In this document: in pieces, positions 7,702 to 16,226 of the stretch
How positions within the stretch are numbered: position 1 is the stretch's first letter
Layout of the letters: each line of letters begins with the position of its first letter
Assembly: GCA_910576325.1 (NCBI GenBank)
Contig: CAJTIM010000007.1
Span: 62,001 to 126,000 of the forward strand
Direction: 5' to 3'
DNA length: 64,000 bases
DNA from: Clostridia bacterium
GTDB lineage: Bacteria; Bacillota; Clostridia; Lachnospirales; Lachnospiraceae
The notes under the pieces: generated by a model
What the model saw: only the letters and a program-made list of their open reading frames with translations
The model's database searches: none
Told to the model about the DNA's origin: nothing
Made by a program: the position numbers and the translations under genes

Positions 7702-8565
7702 ATGAGCATTTATGACGTATTTAGTGGCGGCGGCAGACCTTTTAACAAAGAGGAATGGGCGGCGCAGAAGCAGGAGCAGCGGAAAGCAGCCTATGAGCTG
7801 ATAGACACGACCTGCGAGAAAATGATGGCGGACGGGGGTGCGTTTCAGCAGTACCTTGACGTGCAGGGGCATTTTGACCGCTACTCCGTCAACAACGCAA
7901 TCTTGGTTTCGGCGCAGATGCCCGAAGCGACGCAGCTTAAGGATTACGGCAGTTGGAAACAGAGCCGTGCCTATGTGGACAAGGACGCACAGAAAATCAC
8001 TATCCTTGAGCCTGGGAAAGAATACGAGCGGGAGGACGGCTCAAAGGCGGTCGGCTACAACGCTAAGATAGTTTATGACATTTCCCAGACCTCGGCAAAG
8101 GACAGGCAGCAGCCGCAGGAAGCCAAAACCATGCGGGAGCTTGTGTCGGCGATGATTGACGCAAGTCCCGTTTCCTTTGCGCCAGTGGACGACCTTGAGC
8201 TGCCTGCGTTCTATGACAGCGCACAGCAGACCATCTTCATCAAGACGGGGCTGAATGAAGAACAGCTCTTTGTCAGCATGGCAAAGGAAGTATCGGCGGC
8301 GGTCTTTGACTTCAAGCATAAGGAGAGCCGTGACGCTTCGGACTTCAAGTCGTTCTGCGTCGCCTATATGGTAAGCTCCCGCTACGGCGTGGACACCAAA
8401 GGCTTCCGCTTCGACAATCTCCCGAAAGAGTTTGCGGGCATGGAAACGCAGGAATTTAAAGGGCAGCTTGGCTCGATGCGTGACGTTCTCGGCGAAATCC
8501 AGTCGGACATGTATAAGAGCCTTGAAAAGAACAAGCCGCCCAAATCCAAAGAGCAGGAACGCTAA
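7702..8565 (+). CDS. ArdC N-terminal-domain-like protein
   Basis: This 287-residue protein contains GHFDRYSVNNAILVSAQMP and ATQLKDYGSWK at about residues 52-85. This is the signature of ArdC-type ssDNA-binding antirestriction domains, which protect entering single-stranded DNA. A later part has LPAFYDSAQQTIFIKTGL, which resembles a degenerate ArdC peptidase region without an HEXXH motif. It sits in the transfer operon between PcfB and a small ORF. Family assignment is moderate; an ssDNA-binding role in conjugation is inferred. Confidence 0.6.
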   Translation: MSIYDVFSGGGRPFNKEEWAAQKQEQRKAAYELIDTTCEKMMADGGAFQQYLDVQGHFDRYSVNNAILVSAQMPEATQLKDYGSWKQSRAYVDKDAQKITILEPGKEYEREDGSKAVGYNAKIVYDISQTSAKDRQQPQEAKTMRELVSAMIDASPVSFAPVDDLELPAFYDSAQQTIFIKTGLNEEQLFVSMAKEVSAAVFDFKHKESRDASDFKSFCVAYMVSSRYGVDTKGFRFDNLPKEFAGMETQEFKGQLGSMRDVLGEIQSDMYKSLEKNKPPKSKEQER

Positions 8566-8580
8566 TCGGAGGTGCAGCCC

Positions 8581-8778
8581 ATGAAAGAAGAACGATACCA
8601 TCTGGCATTGGACAAATACGATAAGAACATCGTCCTCAATGCCCTCAACACCCTGCGGACGCAGCAGATACAGGAGGAACGCCCCACCGAGCCTGTTGAC
8701 GAGCTGATAAGCAGGGTGGCATTCGCCCCGACCAAGAAAGTAAAGGTCGCCCCGTGCAAGTGCCATGAAGAACGGTGA
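8581..8778 (+). CDS. Small conserved-context ICE protein
   Basis: This 65-residue basic protein begins MKEERYHLALDKYDKNIVLNALN. The ATG at 8581 was chosen because GGAGGTG precedes it; the upstream GTG lies inside that ribosome site. It overlaps the coupling-protein start by 14 bases, suggesting translational coupling. No family is recognised with confidence. Confidence 0.6.
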   Translation: MKEERYHLALDKYDKNIVLNALNTLRTQQIQEERPTEPVDELISRVAFAPTKKVKVAPCKCHEER

Positions 8779-10558
8779 TGATTACAAGGCGGGCTTAATC
8801 CTCTCTTTATGTGGGATTGTCCCTGTCGTGTGGCTTGCCCTGCTGACAGCTCCTTATGTCAGCGGCGGCATCGTGGAGATAATCAGTAATTTATCCGTGG
8901 CAATGGAGAACCCGTTTTCCATAACGGTATGTGGGGACAGCGTAAGAACTGTCCTTATTTTCCTGCTTGCCTACGGCATGGGAATCGGCGTTTATTTCTC
9001 CACACGCAGGAACTACCGCAAAGGGGAGGAACACGGCTCTGCCAAATGGGGCAACGCAGGTACGCTTAATAAAAAGTATCGAGATAAAAACGCATCGGAG
9101 AACAAGCTGCTGACCCAGAGCGTCCGTATTGGGCTTGACGGGAAGAAACACCGCAGGAATCTGAATATCCTCGTGGTGGGCGGCTCTGGTGCGGGAAAGA
9201 CCAGATTTTTTTGCAAACCGAACGTGATGCAATGTAACACATCAATGGTAATCTTAGACCCAAAGGGCGAGATTGTCCGTGACACGGGAGGGCTGCTTGA
9301 GAAGAAAGGCTATGAGGTGCGGGTGCTTGACCTTATCAATATGCACAAGAGCCACTGCTACAACCCGTTTGTATATTTAAGGAACGACAACGATGTGCAG
9401 AGGTTGGTAACAAATTTATTTAAGGCGACCACGCCGAAAGGAAGCCAGTCGCAAGACCCGTTCTGGGACACGGCGGCGAGTATGCTGCTTTTATCCCTCG
9501 TGTTCTATCTGAAATACGAAGCCCCGCCAGACGAGCAGAATTTCCCGATGGTGATGGAGCTGTTAAGGGCGGGCGAGGTACGGGAGGACGACGACGGCTA
9601 TGTAAGCCCCCTTGACGAACTGTTTGACCGTTTGGAGATGGTGAACCCAGAGCATATCGCATTAAAGTATTACAGAGATTATCATTCTGGTTCAGCCAAA
9701 ACGCTAAAGAGCATCCAGATAACCCTTGCCGCAAGGCTTGAGAAGTTCAATCTGGAAAGCCTTGCAGGATTGACCGCCACAGATGAATTGGATTTGCCGT
9801 CTTTGGGGGAGAAGAAAGTCGCACTGTTCGCACTGATACCAGACAACGACACCAGTTTCAATTTCCTTGTGTCGCTGTTATACACGCAGCTATTCCAACA
9901 GTTATTCTACCTCGCCGACCATAAGTACGGCGGGAGCCTGCCCGTCCACTGCCAGTTTATAATGGATGAATTTGCGAACGTCAGTTTGCCAGATGACTTT
10001 GACAAGATACTGTCAGTTATGAGGTCAAGGGGCGTGTCCGTTTCGATTATCCTGCAAAATCTGGCACAGCTCAAAGCCCTGTTTGAGAAACAGTGGGAAA
10101 GCATTGTCGGCAATGCCGATGAGTTCCTCTATCTCGGCGGCAACGAGCAGAGTACCCATAAGTTTGTAAGTGAGCTTCTTGGAAAAGCCACGATAGACAC
10201 CAACACCTACGGGAAAAGCTCTGGGCGGAGCGGCAACTATTCCACTAACTACCAGATTTCGGGGCGTGAGCTTTTAACGCCAGACGAGGTGCGTATGCTA
10301 GACAACCGCTACGCACTTCTTTTTGTGCGTGGGGAACGCCCCGTCATGGATTTGAAGTACGACATCCTGAAACACCCGAACGTGAAACTGACCGCCGACG
10401 GTGGAAAGCCGCCGTATATCCACGGCGAGCCGACGCAGGCGGTCGCAACCTTTGTGTTTGGCGGGGATATTCCAAAAGACGCTGTTGCGCTTAACCCTGT
10501 CAGCACATCCTATGAGCTTCTGTCCGATGAGGACTTGGAAGAAATATTCAATTTATAA
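8765..10558 (+). CDS. VirD4/TraG-like coupling protein ATPase
   Basis: This 597-residue protein has two N-terminal membrane helices (about residues 8-28 and 58-78). A Walker A motif VVGGSGAGKTRF follows at about 137-148, then a Walker B-like region with FIMDEFANV and a RecA-type C-terminal half. These are the features of type IV coupling proteins (TcpA/PcfC/VirD4), which dock the relaxase-DNA complex and feed it to the secretion channel. Its ATG overlaps the preceding small ORF. Confidence 0.92.
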   Translation: MKNGDDYKAGLILSLCGIVPVVWLALLTAPYVSGGIVEIISNLSVAMENPFSITVCGDSVRTVLIFLLAYGMGIGVYFSTRRNYRKGEEHGSAKWGNAGTLNKKYRDKNASENKLLTQSVRIGLDGKKHRRNLNILVVGGSGAGKTRFFCKPNVMQCNTSMVILDPKGEIVRDTGGLLEKKGYEVRVLDLINMHKSHCYNPFVYLRNDNDVQRLVTNLFKATTPKGSQSQDPFWDTAASMLLLSLVFYLKYEAPPDEQNFPMVMELLRAGEVREDDDGYVSPLDELFDRLEMVNPEHIALKYYRDYHSGSAKTLKSIQITLAARLEKFNLESLAGLTATDELDLPSLGEKKVALFALIPDNDTSFNFLVSLLYTQLFQQLFYLADHKYGGSLPVHCQFIMDEFANVSLPDDFDKILSVMRSRGVSVSIILQNLAQLKALFEKQWESIVGNADEFLYLGGNEQSTHKFVSELLGKATIDTNTYGKSSGRSGNYSTNYQISGRELLTPDEVRMLDNRYALLFVRGERPVMDLKYDILKHPNVKLTADGGKPPYIHGEPTQAVATFVFGGDIPKDAVALNPVSTSYELLSDEDLEEIFNL

Positions 10559-10572
10559 GGAGGATTTACCCT

Positions 10573-10929
10573 ATGAAACTTTTCCAGAAAAACGAGAAGA
10601 AAGCAACCCAGAAACTGCCGATGACAAGCAAGGTAAAAAAGGGCTTCCGCCATTACTGCGTGGCGGTGCTTGCCGTTATGATGGTATTTGGCACATCCAT
10701 GACTGCCTTTGCCGCCAATGACCCGATTGCCGTCGTCAACAACCTTTCCAATTTCATCTTCGGTCTGATACGGGCGGTCGGGATGATTATGCTCGGCTTC
10801 GGCATCGTGCAGGTCGGCTTGTCGCTGAAATCCCACGACCCGTCCCAGAGGGCGAACGGTTTCCTCACACTGGCGGGCGGCGTTGTGATTACCTTTGCGA
10901 AAGAGATTTTGACCCTCATCACGGGCTAA
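10573..10929 (+). CDS. Maff2/TrbC-like pilin family protein
   Basis: This 118-residue protein has a basic N-terminus and a secretion-type helix with an Ala cleavage region (VFGTSMTAFAAND). Two more hydrophobic helices follow (FIFGLIRAVGMIMLGFGIV and LTLAGGVVITFAKEI). This layout matches Maff2 family, VirB2/TrbC-like membrane proteins of ICEs. It likely forms part of the transfer channel. An AAGGAGG site precedes ATG 10573. Confidence 0.75.
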   Translation: MKLFQKNEKKATQKLPMTSKVKKGFRHYCVAVLAVMMVFGTSMTAFAANDPIAVVNNLSNFIFGLIRAVGMIMLGFGIVQVGLSLKSHDPSQRANGFLTLAGGVVITFAKEILTLITG

Positions 10930-10989
10930 TCCAAAACAGACTGAAATAGCAGACTGACACAAGACAAGATAACGGGGCAGATCCGCTCT

Positions 10990-11005
10990 GCGGGGCTTGC
11001 CCCGC
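10990..11005 (+). repeat. Intercistronic palindrome GCGGGGC-TT-GCCCCGC
   Basis: Perfect 7-base arms lie in the 105-base gap between the pilin and VirB6 genes. There is no T run, so it is more likely an mRNA stability or processing hairpin than a terminator. Confidence 0.6.
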
Positions 11006-11034
11006 TATCAAATTTTAAGAACGGAGGTGGTCGA

Positions 11035-11871
11035 ATGTCAGACAACTGGGTAGTCCAGAACTTGGAGAACGCCCTTGACACATGGAATGGAAAGTTAGCC
11101 GAGATTTGGCAGCTTATCACCCAATCCCCCGAAACCTTTAAGGGCGGTGCGATATGGAAAGTCATCGTTGACATCCACGGGGCGTTGCAGGCTATCGGGC
11201 TTGCCCTGCTCGTGCTGTTCTTTGTCGTGGGCGTGATGCGTACCTGCGGCGACTTCGCAAGCGTGAAGAAGCCCGAACACGCCTTGAAGCTGTTCATCCG
11301 CTTCGCCCTTGCGAAAGGTGCGGTCACTTACGGCTTGGAGCTGATGATGGCTCTGTTTAAAATCGTGCAGGGCGTGATTTCCGCCATTATGAAAGCCGCA
11401 GGCTTCGGCTCGGCACAAAAGACCGTGCTACCGACAGAGATTGTGACAGCCGTGGAGGACTGCGGCTTTTTCGAGAGTATCCCCTTATGGGCGGTCACGC
11501 TGATTGGCGGGCTGTTCATCACAGTGCTGTCGTTCATTATGATAATGTCCGTGTACGGCAGGTTTTTCAAGCTGTACCTTTATACAGCAATTGCCCCCGT
11601 ACCGCTGTCCTCGTTTGCGGGAGAGCCGAGCCAGAGCGTGGGCAAGAGCTTCATCAAAAGCTACTCCGCCGTGTGCCTTGAGGGGGCAATCATTGTGCTT
11701 GCCTGCATCATCTTCTCGGTGTTTGCGGCGTCCCCGCCCGCAGTCAACCCCGATGCGGCGGCGGTCACGATGGTGTGGGGCTATATCGGGGAATTGGTGT
11801 TCAATATGCTCGTCCTTGTCGGTGCGGTCAAGATGGCAGACCGTGTGGTAAGGGAAATGATGGGCTTGTAA
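11035..11871 (+). CDS. VirB6/TrbL-like conjugation membrane protein
   Basis: This 278-residue protein has about six hydrophobic helices (for example ALQAIGLALLVLFFVVGV, VTLIGGLFITVLSFIMIM and GAIIVLACIIFSVFAA). It also has the loop APVPLSSFAGEPSQSVG. The size, topology and position between pilin and PrgI match the polytopic VirB6/TrbL channel component of Tn1549-like elements. ATG 11035 follows ACGGAGGTGG. Confidence 0.8.
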   Translation: MSDNWVVQNLENALDTWNGKLAEIWQLITQSPETFKGGAIWKVIVDIHGALQAIGLALLVLFFVVGVMRTCGDFASVKKPEHALKLFIRFALAKGAVTYGLELMMALFKIVQGVISAIMKAAGFGSAQKTVLPTEIVTAVEDCGFFESIPLWAVTLIGGLFITVLSFIMIMSVYGRFFKLYLYTAIAPVPLSSFAGEPSQSVGKSFIKSYSAVCLEGAIIVLACIIFSVFAASPPAVNPDAAAVTMVWGYIGELVFNMLVLVGAVKMADRVVREMMGL

Positions 11872-11897
11872 TTATCCAACAGGAAAGGAAAATTGAA

Positions 11898-12134
11898 ATG
11901 AAAAAAGAAACGAAGTATTACCAGAATTATAATATCCATCTGTTAAATGGAGAAGTCATCGGGGCTTCCGAAGCCTATGACCTGCCTGCTGAAAAAGGGC
12001 TGGTCGGAAAATTTGGAAAAGCTGACGATAACGAGATATTTGAAATCGGGGATGCCATTTCTGGGTTTGCATATATCCCAAAACGCAGCATCCTCTTTAT
12101 TTCGACGGGGGATGTCGGGGAGGAGAGGTGCTGA
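11898..12134 (+). CDS. Small ICE protein, 78 residues
   Basis: The protein begins MKKETKYYQNYNIHLLNGEVIGASEAYDL (written in pieces in the DNA) and looks like a small beta-rich soluble domain. ATG 11898 has AGGAAAGGA upstream, which favours it over the longer frame. It lies between VirB6 and PrgI and ends one base before the PrgI start. Function is unknown. Confidence 0.6.
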   Translation: MKKETKYYQNYNIHLLNGEVIGASEAYDLPAEKGLVGKFGKADDNEIFEIGDAISGFAYIPKRSILFISTGDVGEERC

Positions 12135-12135
12135 T

Positions 12136-12621
12136 ATGGAAGTCAAGATAAATAAGGAAATCCGCAACTACACGGAATCCATGTTCTTCGGGCTGTCGAT
12201 GCGGCAGTTCCTGTTTTCCGTGCTTGCCTGCGGCGTGGCGGTCGGCTTGTTCTTCCTGCTCCGTGGCAGGTTCGGGACGGAAACATTGAGCTGGATGTGC
12301 ATCTTGGGGGCTTCCCCTTTTGCGGTCATGGGATTTGTAAGGTACAACGGAATGACCGCCGAGCAGTTTGTGTGGGCATGGATAAAGTCGCAGTTTCTGA
12401 TGCCGAAGAAGATTTTATTTGCCCCAGAGAATCTTTATTACGAAGCGATGAAGAACGCCATTGAAGCCCATGAAAAGGGCTTGCCCGCCGTGCAGGATAA
12501 GAAAAAGAAAAAATGCAGGAGGGCAAGGCGCAAAGCGGCACGGGAACGGAGAAAACAGGCTGAAAAAGCCAGAAAGAAAAATAAGAAATCAAGAAAGCGC
12601 AAGGAGGTAGACCATGATTAA
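12136..12621 (+). CDS. PrgI family (VirB3-like) protein
   Basis: This 161-residue protein begins MEVKINKEIRNYTESMFFGL, the hallmark of PrgI. Two closely spaced membrane helices follow (QFLFSVLACGVAVGLFFLL and MCILGASPFAVMGFV) and then a very basic Lys/Arg tail. PrgI proteins are VirB3-like partners of the VirB4 ATPase, the next gene, which overlaps by 8 bases. The start at 12136 follows GGGGAGGAGAGG. Confidence 0.85.
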   Translation: MEVKINKEIRNYTESMFFGLSMRQFLFSVLACGVAVGLFFLLRGRFGTETLSWMCILGASPFAVMGFVRYNGMTAEQFVWAWIKSQFLMPKKILFAPENLYYEAMKNAIEAHEKGLPAVQDKKKKKCRRARRKAARERRKQAEKARKKNKKSRKRKEVDHD

Positions 12622-14947
12622 GACGCTGAAAACACTGTTCAAGCAGGACAGGGAGAAATTCATTGTGCCGAAGTCGGTGCAAGCGGTCATCCCGTTAAAG
12701 ACCATGTGGGAGGACGGCATTTTCCTTGTGGGCAGGAACAAATACGCAAAGACATTCAAGTTTGAGGACATCAACTACGCCGTGGCGAGCCGTGAGGACA
12801 AGGAAGCGATGTTCCTTGAATACTCGGAGCTTCTTAATGCCCTCGACAGCGGGGCGACCACGAAAATCACCATCAACAACCGCCGTTTGAATAAGGCTGA
12901 TCTTGAGCAGACAATCCTTATCCCGATGGCGGAGGACGACTTGGATAAATACCGCAAAGAATATAACAAAATGCTGCTGGATAAGGCAACGGGGGCTAAC
13001 TCCACCGTGCAGGACAAATATGTGACGGTTTCCGTCTGCAAGAAGAACATCGAGGAAGCGAGGAATTATTTTGCCCGTGTCGGGGCTGACCTTATCGGGC
13101 ATTTCAACCGCTTAGGCTCGAAGTGTACGGAACTGGACGCCAATGACAAGCTGCGTATTTTCCACGACTTCTACCGCACGGGCGAGGAAACGGCGTTTGC
13201 CTTTGACATGGCGCAGACCATGCGGAAAGGACACGACTTCAAGGACTATATCTGCCCCGACTCCTTTGAGTGTGAGAAAGATTATTTTAAGATGGGCAAC
13301 CGCTACGGGCGTGTTATATTCCTCAGAGAGTACGCCGCCTATATCAAGGACAGCATGGTGGCGGAGCTTTGCGAATTAAACCGTAACATGATGCTCTCCG
13401 TGGATGTTGTTCCTGTTCCCACAGACGAAGCCGTGCGGGAGGTGGAAAACCGCCTGCTCGGTGTGGAAACCAACATCACGAACTGGCAGAGGAAACAGAA
13501 CCAGAACAACAACTTTTCCGCCGTCATCCCCTACGACTTGGAGCAGCAGAGAAAAGAGAGCAAAGAGTTCCTCGACGATTTGACGACCCGTGACCAGAGG
13601 ATGATGTTTGCCGTTCTTACGATGGTGCATACCGCAGATACCAAAGAGCAGCTTGACAATGACACGGAAGCCCTGCTTACGACGGCACGGAAACATCTTT
13701 GCCAGTTCGCCGTGCTGAAGTACCAGCAGATGGACGGTCTGAACACCGCCCTGCCGTTCGGCGTGAGGAAGATTGATGCGTTGAGGACGCTGACAACGGA
13801 GAGCCTTGCCGTATTTATCCCCTTCCGTGTGCAGGAAATCTACCATAAGGACGGCGTGTATTACGGGCAGAACGTCATCAGTAAAAATATGATAATCGCC
13901 AACCGCCGCCACCTGCTGAATGGAAATTCCTTTATCCTCGGCGTGTCTGGTGCAGGCAAGTCATTCACGGCAAAGGAGGAAATGACGAACATCATTCTGA
14001 CCGACCCCAACGCCGATGTCTTGGTTATAGACCCAGAGCGAGAATATTCCCCGCTTGTAAAGGCAATGCAGGGCGAGGTCGTCCACATCTCGGCGACGAG
14101 CGACAACCACATCAACGCAATGGACATGAACTCTGATTACGGCGATGGTGCGAACCCCGTCATCTTGAAATCAGAGTTTATTTTGTCTTTGTGCGAACAG
14201 CTCATTGGCGGGGCAAGCCTTGGGGCAAAGCAGAAATCCATTATAGACCGCTGCACGGCAAGCGTCTACCGCTACTACCAGCAGGGCAACTATATGGGTA
14301 CGCCGCCGACCTTGCAGGACTTCCGTGAGGAGCTGTTAAAGCAGGACGAGCCAGAAGCGCAGGAAATCGCCCTTGCGATTGAGCTTTTCACGGACGGCTC
14401 TCTCAACACCTTTGCCAAGCATACGAACGTGGACACCCACAGCCGCCTTATCTGCTACGATATTCTGGATTTGGGCAAGCAGTTACAGCCTATCGGTATG
14501 CTTGTTGTCCTCGACAGCATCTTAAACCGCATCACCCAGAACAGGGCGAAAGGCAGGAACACCTTTATTTTCATTGACGAGATTTATCTGCTCTTTCAGC
14601 ATGAATACTCGGCGAACTTCCTCTTTACCCTCTGGAAGCGTGTGCGTAAGTACGGGGCGTACTGCACTGGAATCACACAGAATGTGGACGACCTCTTGCA
14701 GAGCCATACGGCGAGGACGATGCTTGCCAACTCTGAATTTATCATCATGCTGAACCAAGCATCCACAGACCGTATCGAGCTTGCGAAGCTCCTTAACATC
14801 TCCGATTTGCAGATGAGCTATATCACGAATGTCGGTGCGGGGCAGGGATTATTGAAAGTCGGCAGCTCCCTCGTGCCGTTCGTCAACAAATTCCCACGCA
14901 ATACGGAGCTGTATAAGCTGATGACAACGAAATTTGGGGAGTGCTAA
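12614..14947 (+). CDS. VirB4/TraE-like conjugation ATPase
   Basis: This 777-residue protein carries Walker A GVSGAGKSFTAKEE at about residues 445-458 and Walker B NTFIFIDEIYLLF at about 649-661. An arginine-rich C-terminal motor domain follows. These define the VirB4 ATPase that powers the type IV secretion channel. It overlaps PrgI by 8 bases, consistent with tight co-expression of the VirB3-VirB4 pair. Confidence 0.92.
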   Translation: MIKTLKTLFKQDREKFIVPKSVQAVIPLKTMWEDGIFLVGRNKYAKTFKFEDINYAVASREDKEAMFLEYSELLNALDSGATTKITINNRRLNKADLEQTILIPMAEDDLDKYRKEYNKMLLDKATGANSTVQDKYVTVSVCKKNIEEARNYFARVGADLIGHFNRLGSKCTELDANDKLRIFHDFYRTGEETAFAFDMAQTMRKGHDFKDYICPDSFECEKDYFKMGNRYGRVIFLREYAAYIKDSMVAELCELNRNMMLSVDVVPVPTDEAVREVENRLLGVETNITNWQRKQNQNNNFSAVIPYDLEQQRKESKEFLDDLTTRDQRMMFAVLTMVHTADTKEQLDNDTEALLTTARKHLCQFAVLKYQQMDGLNTALPFGVRKIDALRTLTTESLAVFIPFRVQEIYHKDGVYYGQNVISKNMIIANRRHLLNGNSFILGVSGAGKSFTAKEEMTNIILTDPNADVLVIDPEREYSPLVKAMQGEVVHISATSDNHINAMDMNSDYGDGANPVILKSEFILSLCEQLIGGASLGAKQKSIIDRCTASVYRYYQQGNYMGTPPTLQDFREELLKQDEPEAQEIALAIELFTDGSLNTFAKHTNVDTHSRLICYDILDLGKQLQPIGMLVVLDSILNRITQNRAKGRNTFIFIDEIYLLFQHEYSANFLFTLWKRVRKYGAYCTGITQNVDDLLQSHTARTMLANSEFIIMLNQASTDRIELAKLLNISDLQMSYITNVGAGQGLLKVGSSLVPFVNKFPRNTELYKLMTTKFGEC

Positions 14948-14961
14948 AAGGAGGGATTTTT

Positions 14962-15366
14962 ATGTCAGAGATAAGGTTTCGCAACGCAGCCCACCGTGAT
15001 TTTTTTCTGGAAAGTATGATGAAATGCAAAGTCAACGACTGCTACCACAGGGCGTTTTTCTATGTGATGGGGATTGCGGGGGAAACAAGGCGGAACATCA
15101 ACGCCATGTTCGATTTTAAGACGGACTGCATCAAGCCAGAGGGGATGCACGCAGGATGGCAGACAAGCGGCACGGTCAAGGTCTGCCACCTTGCCTTTAA
15201 CCTCTGGAACGGTTACGCCGAGGAGGGGCGTGAGAAACTTTTCACGCCAGAGGAATTGTTCTGCTGCGAATTCGCCCCGTATTTCATGGAGGGCATCAAG
15301 GCACGGTATCCAGAATATTGCAGGGACTTACCCACGCCCAAGAAGCAGGCGGAGCATACACGGTAA
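14962..15366 (+). CDS. DUF6075-like ICE protein
   Basis: This 134-residue protein starts MSEIRFRNAAHRDFFLESM. It includes FYVMGIAGETRRNINAMFDF and CHLAFNLWNGY, matching the small DUF6075 proteins found after VirB4 in Clostridia ICEs. ATG 14962 follows AAAAGGAGGG; the GTG 21 bases earlier is less likely. Function is unknown. Confidence 0.65.
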   Translation: MSEIRFRNAAHRDFFLESMMKCKVNDCYHRAFFYVMGIAGETRRNINAMFDFKTDCIKPEGMHAGWQTSGTVKVCHLAFNLWNGYAEEGREKLFTPEELFCCEFAPYFMEGIKARYPEYCRDLPTPKKQAEHTR

Positions 15367-15405
15367 CTGAAAATAAAAAAACAAGAATAAAGAAAGGAAT
15401 AATTT

Positions 15406-16188
15406 ATGAATCTGAAAAACTATAAATGTATTCTCTGTACCGCCGCTGTCGTCCTTTTGGGAGCGGCGGTTTTTTGCGGCTTTAAGATTTACAGCCATTA
15501 CCAGCAGATAGACGAGCAGACCGAAGCCTTTGCGGAGATTGCCGAGGTTGTGGAGAACGCCGAGCCAGAGGAAGAACCGCCAAAAGATAAGGATACGCCC
15601 GTCAGCGAGGGCGAGGATATATTGGCAAAATACAAGGAACTGTATTTGCAGAATGAGGATATGGTCGGGTGGATTGCCATTGACGGAACAGGCATCAACT
15701 ACCCCGTCATGCAGAGCAAGAACAATCCCAACTTCTATCTGAAACACAGCTTTGAAAAGGAATACAGCGACTTAGGCGTGCCGTATATCCAAGAGGACTG
15801 CGACATCCTAACAAGCGACAATCTGGTTATCTACGGACACCACATCAAAGGCGGCGGGATGTTCGGGGCATTGGAAGATTATAAATCCAAGAACTTTTAT
15901 GAGAAGCATAAGACCATTCAGTTTGACACCCTCACGGAGCAGGTGCAGTATGAAATCATTGCCGTGTTTAAGACCGTGGCGTACAGCTCACAGGGCTACC
16001 GCTACTATGATTTTGTCAATGCGGAGAATGAAAAAGAATTTGATGCCTTTGTCGGGAAGTGCAAGGAGCTTGCCTTGTATGATACGGGCGTGACAGCCCA
16101 ATACGGCGACAGGCTCATTACCCTCTCCACCTGCGAATACTCGGCACAGAACGGCAGGCTTGTCGTCGTGGCAAAAAAGGTAAACTGA
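15406..16188 (+). CDS. srtB: Class B sortase
   Basis: This 260-residue protein has an N-terminal membrane anchor (ILCTAAVVLLGAAVFCGF), an acidic linker, and a sortase domain. The domain has the histidine motif YGHHIKGGGMF at about residues 143-153 and the cysteine motif TLSTCEY at about 241-247, with a nearby Arg (NGRLVVV). Class B sortases attach surface proteins to peptidoglycan. In Tn1549-type elements one is encoded beside the cell-wall hydrolase, as here, presumably to prepare the envelope for conjugation. Confidence 0.9.
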   Translation: MNLKNYKCILCTAAVVLLGAAVFCGFKIYSHYQQIDEQTEAFAEIAEVVENAEPEEEPPKDKDTPVSEGEDILAKYKELYLQNEDMVGWIAIDGTGINYPVMQSKNNPNFYLKHSFEKEYSDLGVPYIQEDCDILTSDNLVIYGHHIKGGGMFGALEDYKSKNFYEKHKTIQFDTLTEQVQYEIIAVFKTVAYSSQGYRYYDFVNAENEKEFDAFVGKCKELALYDTGVTAQYGDRLITLSTCEYSAQNGRLVVVAKKVN

Positions 16189-16226
16189 CATGACCGCAAA
16201 TCTTCTGGGAAAGGAGGTCGGATTTT

